Source: Paracoccus sp. S3-43 (GTDB taxonomy: Bacteria > Pseudomonadota > Alphaproteobacteria > Rhodobacterales > Rhodobacteraceae). Taken from it: 64,000 nt of DNA. The notes under the pieces were generated by a model. The model had not been told where the DNA came from, searched no databases, and was given only the letters and a program-made list of their open reading frames with translations. Of this stretch, positions 28,522-37,855 are shown one piece after another (within the stretch, counting starts at the first letter, position 1; every line of letters begins with the position of its first letter). The translations under genes and the position numbers were made by a program. The DNA lies in the NCBI RefSeq assembly GCF_029027965.1, contig NZ_CP119082.1, positions 600,001 to 664,000 on the forward strand, written 5' to 3'.

Positions 28522-28565
28522 TGTGAAAATATCCTCGGGGGGTCCGGGGGGCGAAGCGCCCCCGG
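28522..28565 (-). repeat. Dispersed intergenic element, copy C
   Basis: On the minus strand: hairpin (arms GGGGGCG-type, 28544-28565, loop of 3), then GGACCCCCCGAGGATATTTTCACACAG in shortened tail form. Lies in the 138-base gap between the zinc-finger gene and polA, pointing against both. Confidence 0.75.
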
Positions 28566-28637
28566 TCCTGCCCCACCCCCTTTGCGCCCCCCGCCGCTTT
28601 CTGCCAAAACGGTCCAAGACTCGAAAGGACCGCCTTC

Positions 28638-31448
28638 ATGGACAGCTTCGGCAAGGGCCACCACCTGCACCTGATCGACGGATCGGCCTTCATCTTCCGG
28701 GCCTATCACGCCCTGCCGCCCTTGACGCGCAAATCCGACGGCCTGCCGGTGGGCGCGGTCGCGGGGTTCTGCAACATGCTGTGGAAATACGTCACCGACG
28801 AGCGCGGCGGCGACGCGCCGACCCATGCGGCGGTGATCTTCGACCATTCGGCCAAGACCTTCCGCAACCAGATCTACAACGCCTACAAGGCCAACCGCCC
28901 CGAACCGCCCGAGGATCTGCGCCCGCAATTCCCGCTGACCCGCGACGCCACCCGCGCCTTCAACATCGCCTGCATCGAGACCGAGGGCTATGAGGCCGAC
29001 GACATCATCGCCGCGCTGTCCTGCAAGGCGCGCGACGCGGGCGGGCGCGTCACCATCGTCAGCAGCGACAAGGATCTGATGCAGCTTGTCGGCGACGGCG
29101 TGCAGATGCTGGACCCGATCAAGGGCAAGCCCATCGACCGCGACGAGGTGTTCGCCAAGTTCGGCGTCTGGCCCGACCGCGTGGTCGATGTGCAGGCGCT
29201 GGCGGGCGATGCGATCGACAACGTGCCCGGCGCGCCGGGCATCGGCATCAAGACAGCCGCGCAGCTCATCACCGAATATGGCGACCTGGAAACCCTGCTG
29301 GCGCGGGCCGAGGAGATCAAACAGCCCAAGCGCCGCCAGACCCTGATCGACCATGCCGACCAGATCCGCATTTCCAGGCGCCTGGTCGAACTGGATTGCA
29401 ACACCCCCCTGGACTTCACGCTGGAAAGCCTGGAGGTGCGCGCGCCCGACGCCCCGGCCTTGCTGACCTTCCTGTCGGAAATGGAGTTCCGCACCCTCAC
29501 CGCCCGCGTCGCCGAACGGCTGGGGGCCGAGGCGCCCGCCGTGGTCTCGGCCCCGTCGCGCGATGCGCCAGCCGCGCCGGACATGGCCCCCATCGACCGC
29601 GCCGCCTATGAAACCGTGACGGACCGCGCTGCTCTGGACCGCTGGGTCCAGGTGATCCGCGACACCGGCCATGTCGCCATCGACACGGAAACCACCGGCC
29701 TGGACGAGATGCAGGCCGGTCTGGCGGGCATCTGCCTGGCCGTGGCGCCGGGCGTGGCCTGCTATATCCCCGTCGGTCATGTCGCGGGGGGCGATGCAGG
29801 GGGGGGCGACGACCTGTTCGGCCAGTCCGCCCTTGTGCCGGGCCAGTTGCCGCTGGCCGAGGTGCTGGCCGCGCTGAAGCCCGTCCTGGAAGACGACGCG
29901 ATCCTGAAGATCGGCCAGAACCTGAAATACGACTGGAAGATCCTCGCCCGCCACGGCATCCGCATGGCGCCGCTGGCCGATACGATGCTGATGTCCTATG
30001 CCCTGAACGCGGGCACGCATAACCACGGCATGGATGAGTTGGCCGAGCGTTATCTGGCCCATAAATGCATCCCCATCAAGGACTTGATCGGCACCGGCAA
30101 GGCGCAGATCAATTTCGCGCAGGTGCCCCTCGACAAGGCCGCGCCCTATGCCGCCGAGGATGCGGATGTCACGCTGCGTCTTTACCGGCATTTCGCGCCG
30201 CTTCTGCCGGTGGAACGCGTCACCGCCGTCTATGAGACGACCGAACGCCCCATCGTCCCGGTCCTGGCCGAGATGGAGATGGCGGGCATCCGCATCGACA
30301 GCGACGTGTTGCGCCGCATGTCGGGCAGCTTCGCGCAGACCATGGCGGGGCTGGAGGACGAGATCTTCGCCCTCGCCGGCCAGCGGTTCAATGTCGGTTC
30401 CCCCAAGCAATTGGGCGAGATCCTGTTCGACAAGATGGGCCTTGCGGGCGGCAAGACCGGCAAGACCGGCGCCTTTTCCACAAGCGCCGACGTGCTGGAG
30501 GATCTGGCGGCGGAAGGCCATGACCTGCCGTCGCGGATCCTCGACTGGCGGCAGATCGCCAAGCTGAAATCGACCTATACCGACGCCCTGCCGACCTTCG
30601 TGAACCCCGACACGGGCCGCGTCCATACCAGCTACTCCATCGCTGGCGCGCAGACCGGGCGGCTGGCATCCACCGATCCGAACCTGCAAAACATCCCCGT
30701 GCGGACCGAGGAAGGCCGCCGCATCCGCGAAGCCTTCATCGCCGCCGAGGGGCACCGCCTCGTCAGCCTCGACTACAGCCAGATCGAGCTGCGGATCCTT
30801 GCCCATGTGGCCGACATTCCGGCGCTGAAACAGGCCTTCCGCGACGGCATCGACATCCACGCCATGACCGCCAGCCAGATGTTCGGCGTCCCGGTCGAGG
30901 GCATGGATCCCATGATCCGCCGCCGTGCCAAGGCGATCAACTTCGGGGTGATCTACGGCATTTCCAGCTTTGGCCTGTCGCGCAACCTGCGCATCCCGCG
31001 GGCCGAAGCGCAGGACTTCATCGACACCTATTTCCAGCGCTTCCCGGAAATCCGCGCCTATATGGACCGCACCATCGCGGATGCGAAATCCGATGGCAGC
31101 GTTCGCACGCTGTTCGGGCGGCGCATCAACACGCCCGGCATCAACGCCAGCGGCCCGGCGGCGGGGGGCGCGCGGCGCGCGGCGATCAACGCGCCGATCC
31201 AGGGGGCGGCCGCCGACATCATCCGCCGCGCCATGGTCCGGATGCCCGCCGCCATCGCCCATCTGCCCGCGCGGATGCTGTTGCAGGTCCATGACGAACT
31301 GGTCTTCGAGGTGCGCGAGGATGCCGTGGACGACCTGATCGCCGCCGCCCGCGCGGTGATGGAGGGCGCCGCCGATCCGGCGGTCAAGCTGTCGGTGCCG
31401 CTGGTCGTCGATGCCGGCCAAGGGCTGAACTGGGCCGAGGCGCATTGA
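28638..31448 (+). CDS. polA: DNA polymerase I
   Basis: Repair and Okazaki-fragment processing polymerase, 936 residues. Domains in order: 5'-3' nuclease (1-~290; LHLIDGSAFIFRAYHALPPL, YEADDIIAAL, VSSDKDLMQLV, AGDAIDNVPGAPGIGIKTA), 3'-5' exonuclease (~315-520; VAIDTETTGLDEM keeps the DxE metal ligands, and NLKYDWKIL), and polymerase (~540-936; motif A LDYSQIELRILAH, motif B RRRAKAINFGVIYGIS, motif C LLQVHDELVFE). The exonuclease catalytic acids are present, so proofreading should be active. Overlaps the following efflux gene by one base. Confidence 0.98.
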   Translation: MDSFGKGHHLHLIDGSAFIFRAYHALPPLTRKSDGLPVGAVAGFCNMLWKYVTDERGGDAPTHAAVIFDHSAKTFRNQIYNAYKANRPEPPEDLRPQFPLTRDATRAFNIACIETEGYEADDIIAALSCKARDAGGRVTIVSSDKDLMQLVGDGVQMLDPIKGKPIDRDEVFAKFGVWPDRVVDVQALAGDAIDNVPGAPGIGIKTAAQLITEYGDLETLLARAEEIKQPKRRQTLIDHADQIRISRRLVELDCNTPLDFTLESLEVRAPDAPALLTFLSEMEFRTLTARVAERLGAEAPAVVSAPSRDAPAAPDMAPIDRAAYETVTDRAALDRWVQVIRDTGHVAIDTETTGLDEMQAGLAGICLAVAPGVACYIPVGHVAGGDAGGGDDLFGQSALVPGQLPLAEVLAALKPVLEDDAILKIGQNLKYDWKILARHGIRMAPLADTMLMSYALNAGTHNHGMDELAERYLAHKCIPIKDLIGTGKAQINFAQVPLDKAAPYAAEDADVTLRLYRHFAPLLPVERVTAVYETTERPIVPVLAEMEMAGIRIDSDVLRRMSGSFAQTMAGLEDEIFALAGQRFNVGSPKQLGEILFDKMGLAGGKTGKTGAFSTSADVLEDLAAEGHDLPSRILDWRQIAKLKSTYTDALPTFVNPDTGRVHTSYSIAGAQTGRLASTDPNLQNIPVRTEEGRRIREAFIAAEGHRLVSLDYSQIELRILAHVADIPALKQAFRDGIDIHAMTASQMFGVPVEGMDPMIRRRAKAINFGVIYGISSFGLSRNLRIPRAEAQDFIDTYFQRFPEIRAYMDRTIADAKSDGSVRTLFGRRINTPGINASGPAAGGARRAAINAPIQGAAADIIRRAMVRMPAAIAHLPARMLLQVHDELVFEVREDAVDDLIAAARAVMEGAADPAVKLSVPLVVDAGQGLNWAEAH

Positions 31449-32338
31449 TGGGCCATTCCGCCGACCAAGGCCAACAGGGCGATGCGGCGATCGGCTGGGC
31501 GATTGTCGTCAACATCGCCTTGACCGCGGCGCAGATCGCGGGCGGCTATGCGGCGGATTCCACCGCGCTGATCGCGGACGGCATCCACAACCTGTCCGAT
31601 GCCCTGGCGCTGGTGCTGGCCTTCGGGGCGCGGCGGCTGGCGAGGCGCCCGGCTACGCCCGACTGGTCCTATGGCTGGGGCCGGGCCGAAATCGTCGCGG
31701 CCTTCGTCAACTATCTGGCGCTGATCGCCATATCCCTGTGGCTGGCCATTGCGGCGCTCGGCCGCCTGGCCGCCCCGCCGCAGGTGGCGGGCGGGCTGGT
31801 CATGGGTCTGGCTGCCTTCGCGCTGATCGTCGATCTGGCAACGGCGGCGCTTGTCTGGCGGGCGTCGAAGGACAGCGCAAACATTCGCGCGGCCTTTTTG
31901 CACAATCTGGCCGATGCGGGCGTCTCGGTCGCGGTCATCCTTGGCGGCGCGCTGATCTGGGCCTTCGGCTGGAACCTGGCCGACCCGGTCCTGACCTTGG
32001 CGATTGCCGCCGTGATCCTGTGGCATATCGGGACCGAGATCGGCCCGGTCTTTCGGATGTTGATGCTGGCCGCGCCGCCGGGCAGCGATCCCGGCGCGGT
32101 CCTGTCGGCCCTGCGCGCGCTGCCGGGCGTCAACGACGCCCATCACCTGCACCTGTGGCAGATCGACGAAAGGCGCAACGCGGCATCGGTCCATCTGGTC
32201 GTCGGCGCGGGGGATCACTTCGCCGTCACCCGTGCCGCCAAGGAGATGCTGGCCCATGACCACGGCATAGCCCACGCCACCATCGAGACCGAGCCGCCCG
32301 AAGCCTGCGCCGACCCCATCGGGCATCACCACCCCTAG
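31448..32338 (+). CDS. Cation diffusion facilitator (CzcD/ZitB-like) efflux protein
   Basis: Proton-coupled divalent metal (typically Zn/Co/Cd) exporter, 296 residues. Six helices; metal-site motif DGIHNLSDALAL (about 39-50, the HxxxD of CDF helix 2) and HNLADAGVSV (about 149-158, helix 5). C-terminal cytoplasmic ferredoxin-like domain ends in a His-rich GHHHP. The ATG overlaps the polA stop as TGATG, implying coupling with polA. Confidence 0.92.
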   Translation: MGHSADQGQQGDAAIGWAIVVNIALTAAQIAGGYAADSTALIADGIHNLSDALALVLAFGARRLARRPATPDWSYGWGRAEIVAAFVNYLALIAISLWLAIAALGRLAAPPQVAGGLVMGLAAFALIVDLATAALVWRASKDSANIRAAFLHNLADAGVSVAVILGGALIWAFGWNLADPVLTLAIAAVILWHIGTEIGPVFRMLMLAAPPGSDPGAVLSALRALPGVNDAHHLHLWQIDERRNAASVHLVVGAGDHFAVTRAAKEMLAHDHGIAHATIETEPPEACADPIGHHHP

Positions 32339-32366
32339 GCGCGCGCCCGCAAGCCGCGCCCGGTCG

Positions 32367-33722
32367 TCACACCGCCGACGAATGGCTGGTCGGCGCCGCC
32401 ATATAGGCGTCCAGCATATTGGCGACCATGCGCGCCAGCGGGCGCCCCTCGGGCGTGATCCGCAGGCCCCAGGGGCCGATTTCCACCATGCCGCCGAATT
32501 GCGCGATCACCGGGTCGAAGACCTGCTGCAATTGCGCGGGCGTCAGGCCGTAACGCACCGTCATCTCGGCCGCGTCGACCCGGAAATCGCACATCACCTG
32601 TTCGATCATGCGGCCGCGCCAATGATCCTCGGGGGTGAAGGCATGGCCCTTGGTATAGGGCAGCCGCCCCTCGCGGACATGGCCGGTATAGGCGCCGGTC
32701 GCGGGCGCGTTCTGGGCGTAACCCTGCGGAAAGCGGGAAATCGACGATGCGCCCAGGCCCAGCAGAACCTCGGCCCGGTCGTCGGTATAGCCCTGGAAGT
32801 TGCGGCGCAACCGGCCCGCCTTCTGCGCCAAGGCCAGCCCGTCGCCGGGCCGGGCGAAATGGTCGATGCCGATTTCGGCATAGCCGTCGGCCACGAACAG
32901 GTCGCGCGCGGTGTTGAACAGCGACAGCCGATCCTCGTTGCCGGGCAGGGCGTCCTCGGGGATCATCACCTGGCGCTTGGACATCCAGGGCACATGGGCA
33001 TAGCCGTACAGCGCCACCCGGTCGGGCGACAGGGCCAAGAGCTTCTGCACGGTTTCGGAAATGCGGGGCCGGTCCTGATGCGGCAGGCCATAGAGGATGT
33101 CGGCATTCAGGCTGGCGATGTCGTGGCCGCGGATCAGGTCGACCGCCTGGCCGGTCAGTTCGAACGACTGCCGGCGGCCGATCGCGTCCTGGATCTTGGG
33201 GTCGAAATCCTGCACCCCGATGGAGGCGCGGTTCATCCCCGCCGCCGCCAGCGCCGCCATCCGGGGCGCGTCGATTTCCGACGGGTCGATCTCGACCGAG
33301 AATTCGGCCCCCTCGGCCATCGGCACCACGGCGAAGATCGCGTCGGCCACGCGGCGCATCTGGTCGGGCGGCAGCAGGGTGGGCGTGCCGCCGCCCCAAT
33401 GCAGCCGCGACAGCCGCACGCCGCGCGGCAGGTGGCGGCGCAGAAGGTCCAGTTCGGCCAGAACCGTGTCCACATAGGCGATGACCGGGTCCAGCGTCTT
33501 GGTGCCCTGCGTACGGCAGGCGCAGAACCAGCAGAGCCTGCGGCAAAACGGCACATGAAGATACAGCGAAATCGCCGCGCCCTCGGGGATGGAATCCAGC
33601 CAGCCCGCGACCATATTGGCGTTTACGCCGTTTTTGAATTGCGTTGCGGGGGGATAGCTCGTGTAGCGCGGAACGCGCGAATCAAACAAACCCAGCCGCT
33701 TCAGTTGCGAAACATTGCTCAT
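32367..33722 (-). CDS. hemN: Oxygen-independent coproporphyrinogen III oxidase HemN
   Basis: Radical-SAM enzyme that decarboxylates coproporphyrinogen III to protoporphyrinogen IX without oxygen, so haem (and possibly bacteriochlorophyll) synthesis continues anaerobically. 451 residues. [4Fe-4S]/SAM motif HVPFCRRLCWFCACRTQG (C-x3-C-x2-C-x-C, about 57-74), GGGTPT (about 109), GVQDFDPKIQDAI, and the C-terminal IEQVMCDFRVD typical of HemN rather than HemW. There is no ribosome binding site before the ATG; a candidate FnrL box lies 43 bases upstream, within divergent fnrL. Confidence 0.96.
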   Translation of the reverse strand: MSNVSQLKRLGLFDSRVPRYTSYPPATQFKNGVNANMVAGWLDSIPEGAAISLYLHVPFCRRLCWFCACRTQGTKTLDPVIAYVDTVLAELDLLRRHLPRGVRLSRLHWGGGTPTLLPPDQMRRVADAIFAVVPMAEGAEFSVEIDPSEIDAPRMAALAAAGMNRASIGVQDFDPKIQDAIGRRQSFELTGQAVDLIRGHDIASLNADILYGLPHQDRPRISETVQKLLALSPDRVALYGYAHVPWMSKRQVMIPEDALPGNEDRLSLFNTARDLFVADGYAEIGIDHFARPGDGLALAQKAGRLRRNFQGYTDDRAEVLLGLGASSISRFPQGYAQNAPATGAYTGHVREGRLPYTKGHAFTPEDHWRGRMIEQVMCDFRVDAAEMTVRYGLTPAQLQQVFDPVIAQFGGMVEIGPWGLRITPEGRPLARMVANMLDAYMAAPTSHSSAV

Positions 33723-33731
33723 ATGGCTAGG

Positions 33732-33737
33732 ATTAGA
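33732..33737 (-). promoter_or_regulatory. hemN: Candidate -10 of an FnrL-dependent hemN promoter
   Basis: TCTAAT on the minus strand (five of six match TATAAT). With the FnrL box centre 30 bases upstream it would start transcription at about 33723-33725, one to three bases before the hemN ATG, which would make the message leaderless. The spacing is about 2 bases short of the textbook class II layout. Confidence 0.4.
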
Positions 33738-34516
33738 TGATAACGCGCGAGATTGCCTTGACCCAGATCAACCAAAAATCCGCCAGTCACGACGGCGGCG
33801 AACGCTGTGGCGACTGCCCGATCCGCTATCGCGCCGTCTGCGCGCATTGCGAAACGGACGAGCTTGCGCTGCTGGAAGACCTGAAATTCTATCGCAGCTT
33901 CGAACCCGGCCAGCCGATCGTCTGGGAAGGCGAGCGGATGGAATTCGTGGGTTCCGTCGTGACCGGAGTCGCGGCCCTGACCCAGACGCTGGAGGACGGG
34001 CGCACGCAGATGGTGGGCCTGCTGCTGCCCAGCGATTTCCTGGGCCGCCCGAAACGGGAGATCGCCGCCTATAACGCCGTCGCGGCGACCAAGGTCGTGC
34101 TGTGCTGCTTCCGCCGCAAGCCGTTCGAGGAGTTGATGCGGACCACGCCCCATGTCGCGCACCGACTGCTGGAGATGACGCTGGACGAACTGGACGCGGC
34201 GCGCGAATGGATGCTGCTGCTGGGCCGCAAGACGGCGCGGGAAAAGATCGCGTCCTTCATCGCCATCATCGCCCGGCGCGAGGCCGCCTTGCAGAAGCGC
34301 GATCCCGGCGGACGGATGCGGATCGAACTGCCTCTGACCCGAGAGGCGATGGCCGATTACCTGGGCCTGACGCTGGAAACCGTCAGCCGCCAGATCAGCG
34401 CGCTGAAGCGCGATGGGGTGATCGAGCTGGTGGGCAAGCGCGCCATCGTCCTGCCCGACTTCGCCCGCCTGGTCGAGGAATCGGGCGACGATTCCGACGG
34501 CGGTTATCTGAGCTAG
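33737..34516 (+). CDS. fnrL: FnrL-type oxygen-sensing transcription regulator
   Basis: CRP/FNR-family global regulator using a [4Fe-4S] cluster to sense oxygen. 259 residues. Cluster cysteines in CGDCPIRYRAVCAHC (about residues 24-38; three of these plus Cys in CCFRR-like region of the beta-roll around 116-117). Dimer helix MTLDELDAAREWMLLLGRKTAREKIA segment, and DNA-recognition helix ETVSRQISALKRDGVI (about 214-229) with the E-xx-SR typical of FNR. ATG supported by AGGA five bases before it. Divergent from hemN by 14 bases. Ends with a stop shared by the convergent ABC gene. Confidence 0.95.
   Translation: MITREIALTQINQKSASHDGGERCGDCPIRYRAVCAHCETDELALLEDLKFYRSFEPGQPIVWEGERMEFVGSVVTGVAALTQTLEDGRTQMVGLLLPSDFLGRPKREIAAYNAVAATKVVLCCFRRKPFEELMRTTPHVAHRLLEMTLDELDAAREWMLLLGRKTAREKIASFIAIIARREAALQKRDPGGRMRIELPLTREAMADYLGLTLETVSRQISALKRDGVIELVGKRAIVLPDFARLVEESGDDSDGGYLS
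33758..33771. promoter_or_regulatory. FnrL/FNR-type box
   Basis: TTGACCCAGATCAA: TTGAC-N4-ATCAA, one base from the FNR consensus TTGAT-N4-ATCAA. It is centred 42.5 bases upstream of the hemN ATG and lies inside the first codons (8-12) of fnrL, consistent with a class II activation site for hemN and possible autoregulation of fnrL. Confidence 0.65.
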
Positions 34517-36066
34517 GTCCAGTTCGCGGGGATGCGCGGGATCGCCGCGACCAGGGCCTGCGTCTGGGCGTGGCGGGGGGCGTCGATGATGCGACCCGTC
34601 GGGCCTTCCTCGACGATGCGGCCCGACTGCATGACCAAGATGCGGTCGGTGATGCCGCGCAGCACGGACAGGTCGTGGCTGATGAACAGATAGGACAGCC
34701 CATGCGCCTGTTGCAGATGGGCCAGCAGGTCCAGGATCTGCGCGCGGACCCGCACGTCCAGGGCGCTGACCGCCTCGTCCAGGACGATCAGGGCGGGGCG
34801 GATGATCAGGGCGCGGGCGATGGCCAGGCGCTGCCGCTGGCCGCCGGAAAATTCGTGGATGAACTTGCAGGCGTCCGTGGGATCCAGCCCCACCTCGGCC
34901 AGGGCGGCGGCGACGCGGTCGCGCCAGTCGGGCGGGCGGCGGGTCAGGTGGAACGGCTCGGCCAGCAGGCGGTCCACCCGCCAGCGGGGATCGAAGCTGC
35001 CGAAGGGATCCTGGAACACCGCCTGCATCCGCGCCCGCAGCGCGCGGCCCATCCGCTGCCCGGCGGCGATGTCTTGGCCGTCCAGCGTGATGCGCCCGGC
35101 CTGCAACGGCTCCAACCCCAGGATCGCGCGGGCCAGCGTCGATTTCCCGCAGCCCGATTCGCCCACCAGCCCGACGCTTTCGCCGCGCCCGATGGTCAGG
35201 CCGACGCGATCCAGGGCGCGCAGGCTGCCATCCCCCAGGCGATAGTCGCGCACCGCCCCCGTCACTCGCACCAGCGGGGCGGCGGCGGGGCGGGGACCGC
35301 GCGCGGGCGCATGGCGGGACGCCGCGAAAAGCTGCCGGGTATAGGGGTGGCTGCGGCGGCGGAACACCGTCTCGGTCGGGCCGCTTTCGACGATCCGGCC
35401 CGCCTGCATCACCGCCACCCGGTCGGCCATGTCCGCCACCACGGCCAGATCGTGGGTGATCAGCAGCAGGGCCATGCCCTCGTCCCGGACCAGATCCTTC
35501 AGCAGCGACAGGATCCGCGCCTGCGTGGTCACGTCCAGCGCGGTCGTCGGCTCGTCCGCGATAAGCAGGCCGGGGCGCAGCGCGATGGCCAGGGCGATGG
35601 CGACCCGCTGGCGCTGCCCGCCCGACAGCTCGTGCGGATAGAGCGTCAGCGGAAAGCGCGCGGCGGGCAGGCCGACCCGGTCCAGCCTGTCGCGCGCCTG
35701 CCGCAGCGCCGTCCGGCGGTCGAGCGACTGGTGGATGCGCAGCACCTCGGCCACCTGGTCGCCGATGGTCATCAGCGGGTTCAGCGCGGTCATCGGCTCC
35801 TGGAAGATCATGCCGATGCGGCGGCCCCGGATCCGGCACAGGTCGCGTTCCGGCAGGGCCAGCAGGTTCTGGCCGTCCAGAACCACCCGGCCCGAGGCCC
35901 GCGCCCGGCCGGGCAGCAGACCCATGACGGCAAGGGCGGTCATCGACTTGCCGCTGCCGGATTCGCCGACCAGCCCCGTCACCGTTCCCGGCGCAAGATC
36001 AAACGAGACACCGGCCACGACCGGACGCCCGCCGATGGCGACCGACAGGTCTTCGACCGCGATCAC
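34513..36066 (-). CDS. Peptide-type ABC transporter ATPase, two fused ATP-binding domains
   Basis: Fused OppD/OppF-like (YejF-like) ATPase, 517 residues. First half: Walker [16 protein letters not shown] (about 37-51), [17 protein letters not shown], Walker [13 protein letters not shown]. Second half: Walker [16 protein letters not shown] (about 320-334), [27 protein letters not shown]. Both have the C-terminal oligopeptide-ABC segment ([22 protein letters not shown]). GTG start at 36066 overlaps the dppC-like stop (GTGA). Energises the two permeases upstream for import of peptides or nickel/opine-like solutes; substrate unknown. Confidence 0.92.
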   Translation of the reverse strand: MIAVEDLSVAIGGRPVVAGVSFDLAPGTVTGLVGESGSGKSMTALAVMGLLPGRARASGRVVLDGQNLLALPERDLCRIRGRRIGMIFQEPMTALNPLMTIGDQVAEVLRIHQSLDRRTALRQARDRLDRVGLPAARFPLTLYPHELSGGQRQRVAIALAIALRPGLLIADEPTTALDVTTQARILSLLKDLVRDEGMALLLITHDLAVVADMADRVAVMQAGRIVESGPTETVFRRRSHPYTRQLFAASRHAPARGPRPAAAPLVRVTGAVRDYRLGDGSLRALDRVGLTIGRGESVGLVGESGCGKSTLARAILGLEPLQAGRITLDGQDIAAGQRMGRALRARMQAVFQDPFGSFDPRWRVDRLLAEPFHLTRRPPDWRDRVAAALAEVGLDPTDACKFIHEFSGGQRQRLAIARALIIRPALIVLDEAVSALDVRVRAQILDLLAHLQQAHGLSYLFISHDLSVLRGITDRILVMQSGRIVEEGPTGRIIDAPRHAQTQALVAAIPRIPANWT

Positions 36067-36875
36067 CGCAGCACCCGCAGGCGCGGGTCCAAGGCGTCGC
36101 GCAAGCCGTCGCCCAGCAGGTTCAGCCCCAGTACCGTCAGCACGATGCACAGGCCGGGGATGACCGCCACATGCGGGGCCAGGGCGATCATGGTCTGCGC
36201 CTCGGCCAGCATCCGGCCCCAGCTTGGCGTCGGCGGCTGCGCGCCGAGACCGACATAGGACAGCCCGGCCTCGGCCAGGATGCCAAGGCTGAACTGGATG
36301 GTGGCCTGCACGATCAGCAGGCTGGCGATGTTGGGCAGGACATGGTGCAGGCTGATCAGCGCCGCGCCCTTGCCCGCCACCCGCGCCGCGCGGATATAAT
36401 CCAGCACCCAGATCGGCAGGGCGGCCCCGCGCGTGACGCGGGCAAAGACCGGGATGTTGAAGATGCCGATGGCGACGATGGCGTTCAGCGCCGACGGCCC
36501 GGCGACCGCCGTGATCAGGATCGCGATCACCAGCGACGGAAAGGCGAAGATCAGGTCGTTGCCGCGCATCACGATCTCATCGACCCAGCCGCCGCGCCGC
36601 GCCGCCGCCAGAAGGCCCAGCGGCACGCCCAGGCCCATGCCGATCGCCACCGCGACCAGGGCCACCGCCATCGAGGTCCGCGCCCCCAGCATGACCATCG
36701 ACAGGATGTCGCGCCCGAAATGATCGGTGCCCAGCCAATGCGCGCCCGATGGCGGCTGCAACTTGTCGGCGATGGCCATCTGCGTCACGTCATGGGGCGT
36801 CCAGACGGCCGACAGGGCGGCCAGGGCCAGCGCCAGCCCGGCCAGCGCGGCGCCCAGGATCAGCCCCGCCCTCAT
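36063..36875 (-). CDS. Peptide-type ABC transporter permease (DppC/OppC family)
   Basis: 270-residue permease with about six helices. N-terminal TPHDVTQMAIADKLQPPSGAHWLGTDHFGRDILSMV region (about 28-63) is the DppC hallmark: it contains HWLGTDHFGRDILS. The EAA coupling loop is around DYIRAARVAGKGAALISLHHVLPN (about 165-188). ATG overlaps the dppB-like stop by four bases. Forms the channel with the DppB-like partner. Confidence 0.92.
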   Translation of the reverse strand: MRAGLILGAALAGLALALAALSAVWTPHDVTQMAIADKLQPPSGAHWLGTDHFGRDILSMVMLGARTSMAVALVAVAIGMGLGVPLGLLAAARRGGWVDEIVMRGNDLIFAFPSLVIAILITAVAGPSALNAIVAIGIFNIPVFARVTRGAALPIWVLDYIRAARVAGKGAALISLHHVLPNIASLLIVQATIQFSLGILAEAGLSYVGLGAQPPTPSWGRMLAEAQTMIALAPHVAVIPGLCIVLTVLGLNLLGDGLRDALDPRLRVLR

Positions 36876-37813
36876 CCGCGGCGCAGCCTGGGGTCCACGG
36901 CGGCATAGGCCAGGTCGACCAGGAAGGTCACGGCGATCACGGCCCCGACCAGCACCAGCACCGCCGATTGCACCACGATCAGGTCGCGCTGCGTGATCGC
37001 CTGGAAGATCATCCGGCCCAAACCCGGCAGAGAGAAGACGTTCTCGATGATGATCGCGCCCGCCAGCAGGAAGCTGAACTGCATCCCCAGGATCGTCAGC
37101 ACCGGGATCAGCGCGTTGCGCAGACCGTGGCGGCGCAGGGCCTGGCCCGCCGTCAGCCCCTTGCCGCGGGCGGTGCGGATATAGTCCTGGCCCATCGTTT
37201 CGATCAGGGCGGATCGCAGCACGCGGGCCAGGATCGCGGCCTGCGGCAGGGCCAGCGCCACGGCGGGCAGGATCAGCGATGTCAGCGCCGCGCCGGGGTC
37301 CGACCAGCCGGGAAAGCCGCCCGCAGGCAGCCAGCGCAGCCTGACCGCGAAGACCAGGACCAGAAGCATCGCCAGCCAGAAATTCGGCAGCGCGATTCCC
37401 ACATGCGCGGCCCCCATCGCCAGCCCGCCGCCCGCGCGCCCCCGGCGCGCCGCCGCGTAAAGCCCGACCGGCAGCGCGATCGCCACCGCCAGCCACAGCG
37501 CCAGCAGCGCCAGCGGCAGAGACACCTGCAAGCGGTCCAGGATCATCCCGTCGATGGGCGTCTTATAGGTGAAGCTGGTGCCGAAATCGCCGTGCAGCAT
37601 CGCGCCCAGCCATGCCGCGTAACGCAGCGGCAGGGGCTGGTCCAATCCCATCTGCCGGCGCAGCGCGGCCAGCGTTTCGGGCTGCGCCCCGGTACCCAGC
37701 ATGAAGCTGGCCGGATCGCCCGGCACCAGTTCCACGACCGAAAAGATCAGGGCCGAGGCCACAAGCAGGCTCAGCCCCATCACGGTCGTTTGGCGCAAGA
37801 CGTATCGCAGCAT
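36872..37813 (-). CDS. Peptide-type ABC transporter permease (DppB/OppB family)
   Basis: 313-residue permease, first gene of a three-gene importer run. N-terminal helix MLRYVLRQTTVMGLSLLVAS, then VPGDPASFMLG and RRQMGLDQPLPLRY typical of DppB; EAA loop in QDYIRTARGKGLTAGQALRRHGLRNALIPV (about 207-237, quoted in parts); C-terminus DLAYAAVDPRLRRG. No solute-binding protein gene lies before or after, which is unusual for this family. Confidence 0.93.
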   Translation of the reverse strand: MLRYVLRQTTVMGLSLLVASALIFSVVELVPGDPASFMLGTGAQPETLAALRRQMGLDQPLPLRYAAWLGAMLHGDFGTSFTYKTPIDGMILDRLQVSLPLALLALWLAVAIALPVGLYAAARRGRAGGGLAMGAAHVGIALPNFWLAMLLVLVFAVRLRWLPAGGFPGWSDPGAALTSLILPAVALALPQAAILARVLRSALIETMGQDYIRTARGKGLTAGQALRRHGLRNALIPVLTILGMQFSFLLAGAIIIENVFSLPGLGRMIFQAITQRDLIVVQSAVLVLVGAVIAVTFLVDLAYAAVDPRLRRG

Positions 37814-37855
37814 GGCAGCATTGCTAGCGCGGCCCGCCGGAACGGTAAAGGCGCG

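Noticed and set aside
28515..31445. Very long open frame (976 codons) on the strand opposite polA
   Set aside because: High-GC codon bias leaves long open antisense frames. The polA frame carries all family motifs; the antisense product is His/Gln/Gly-rich with no recognisable domain.
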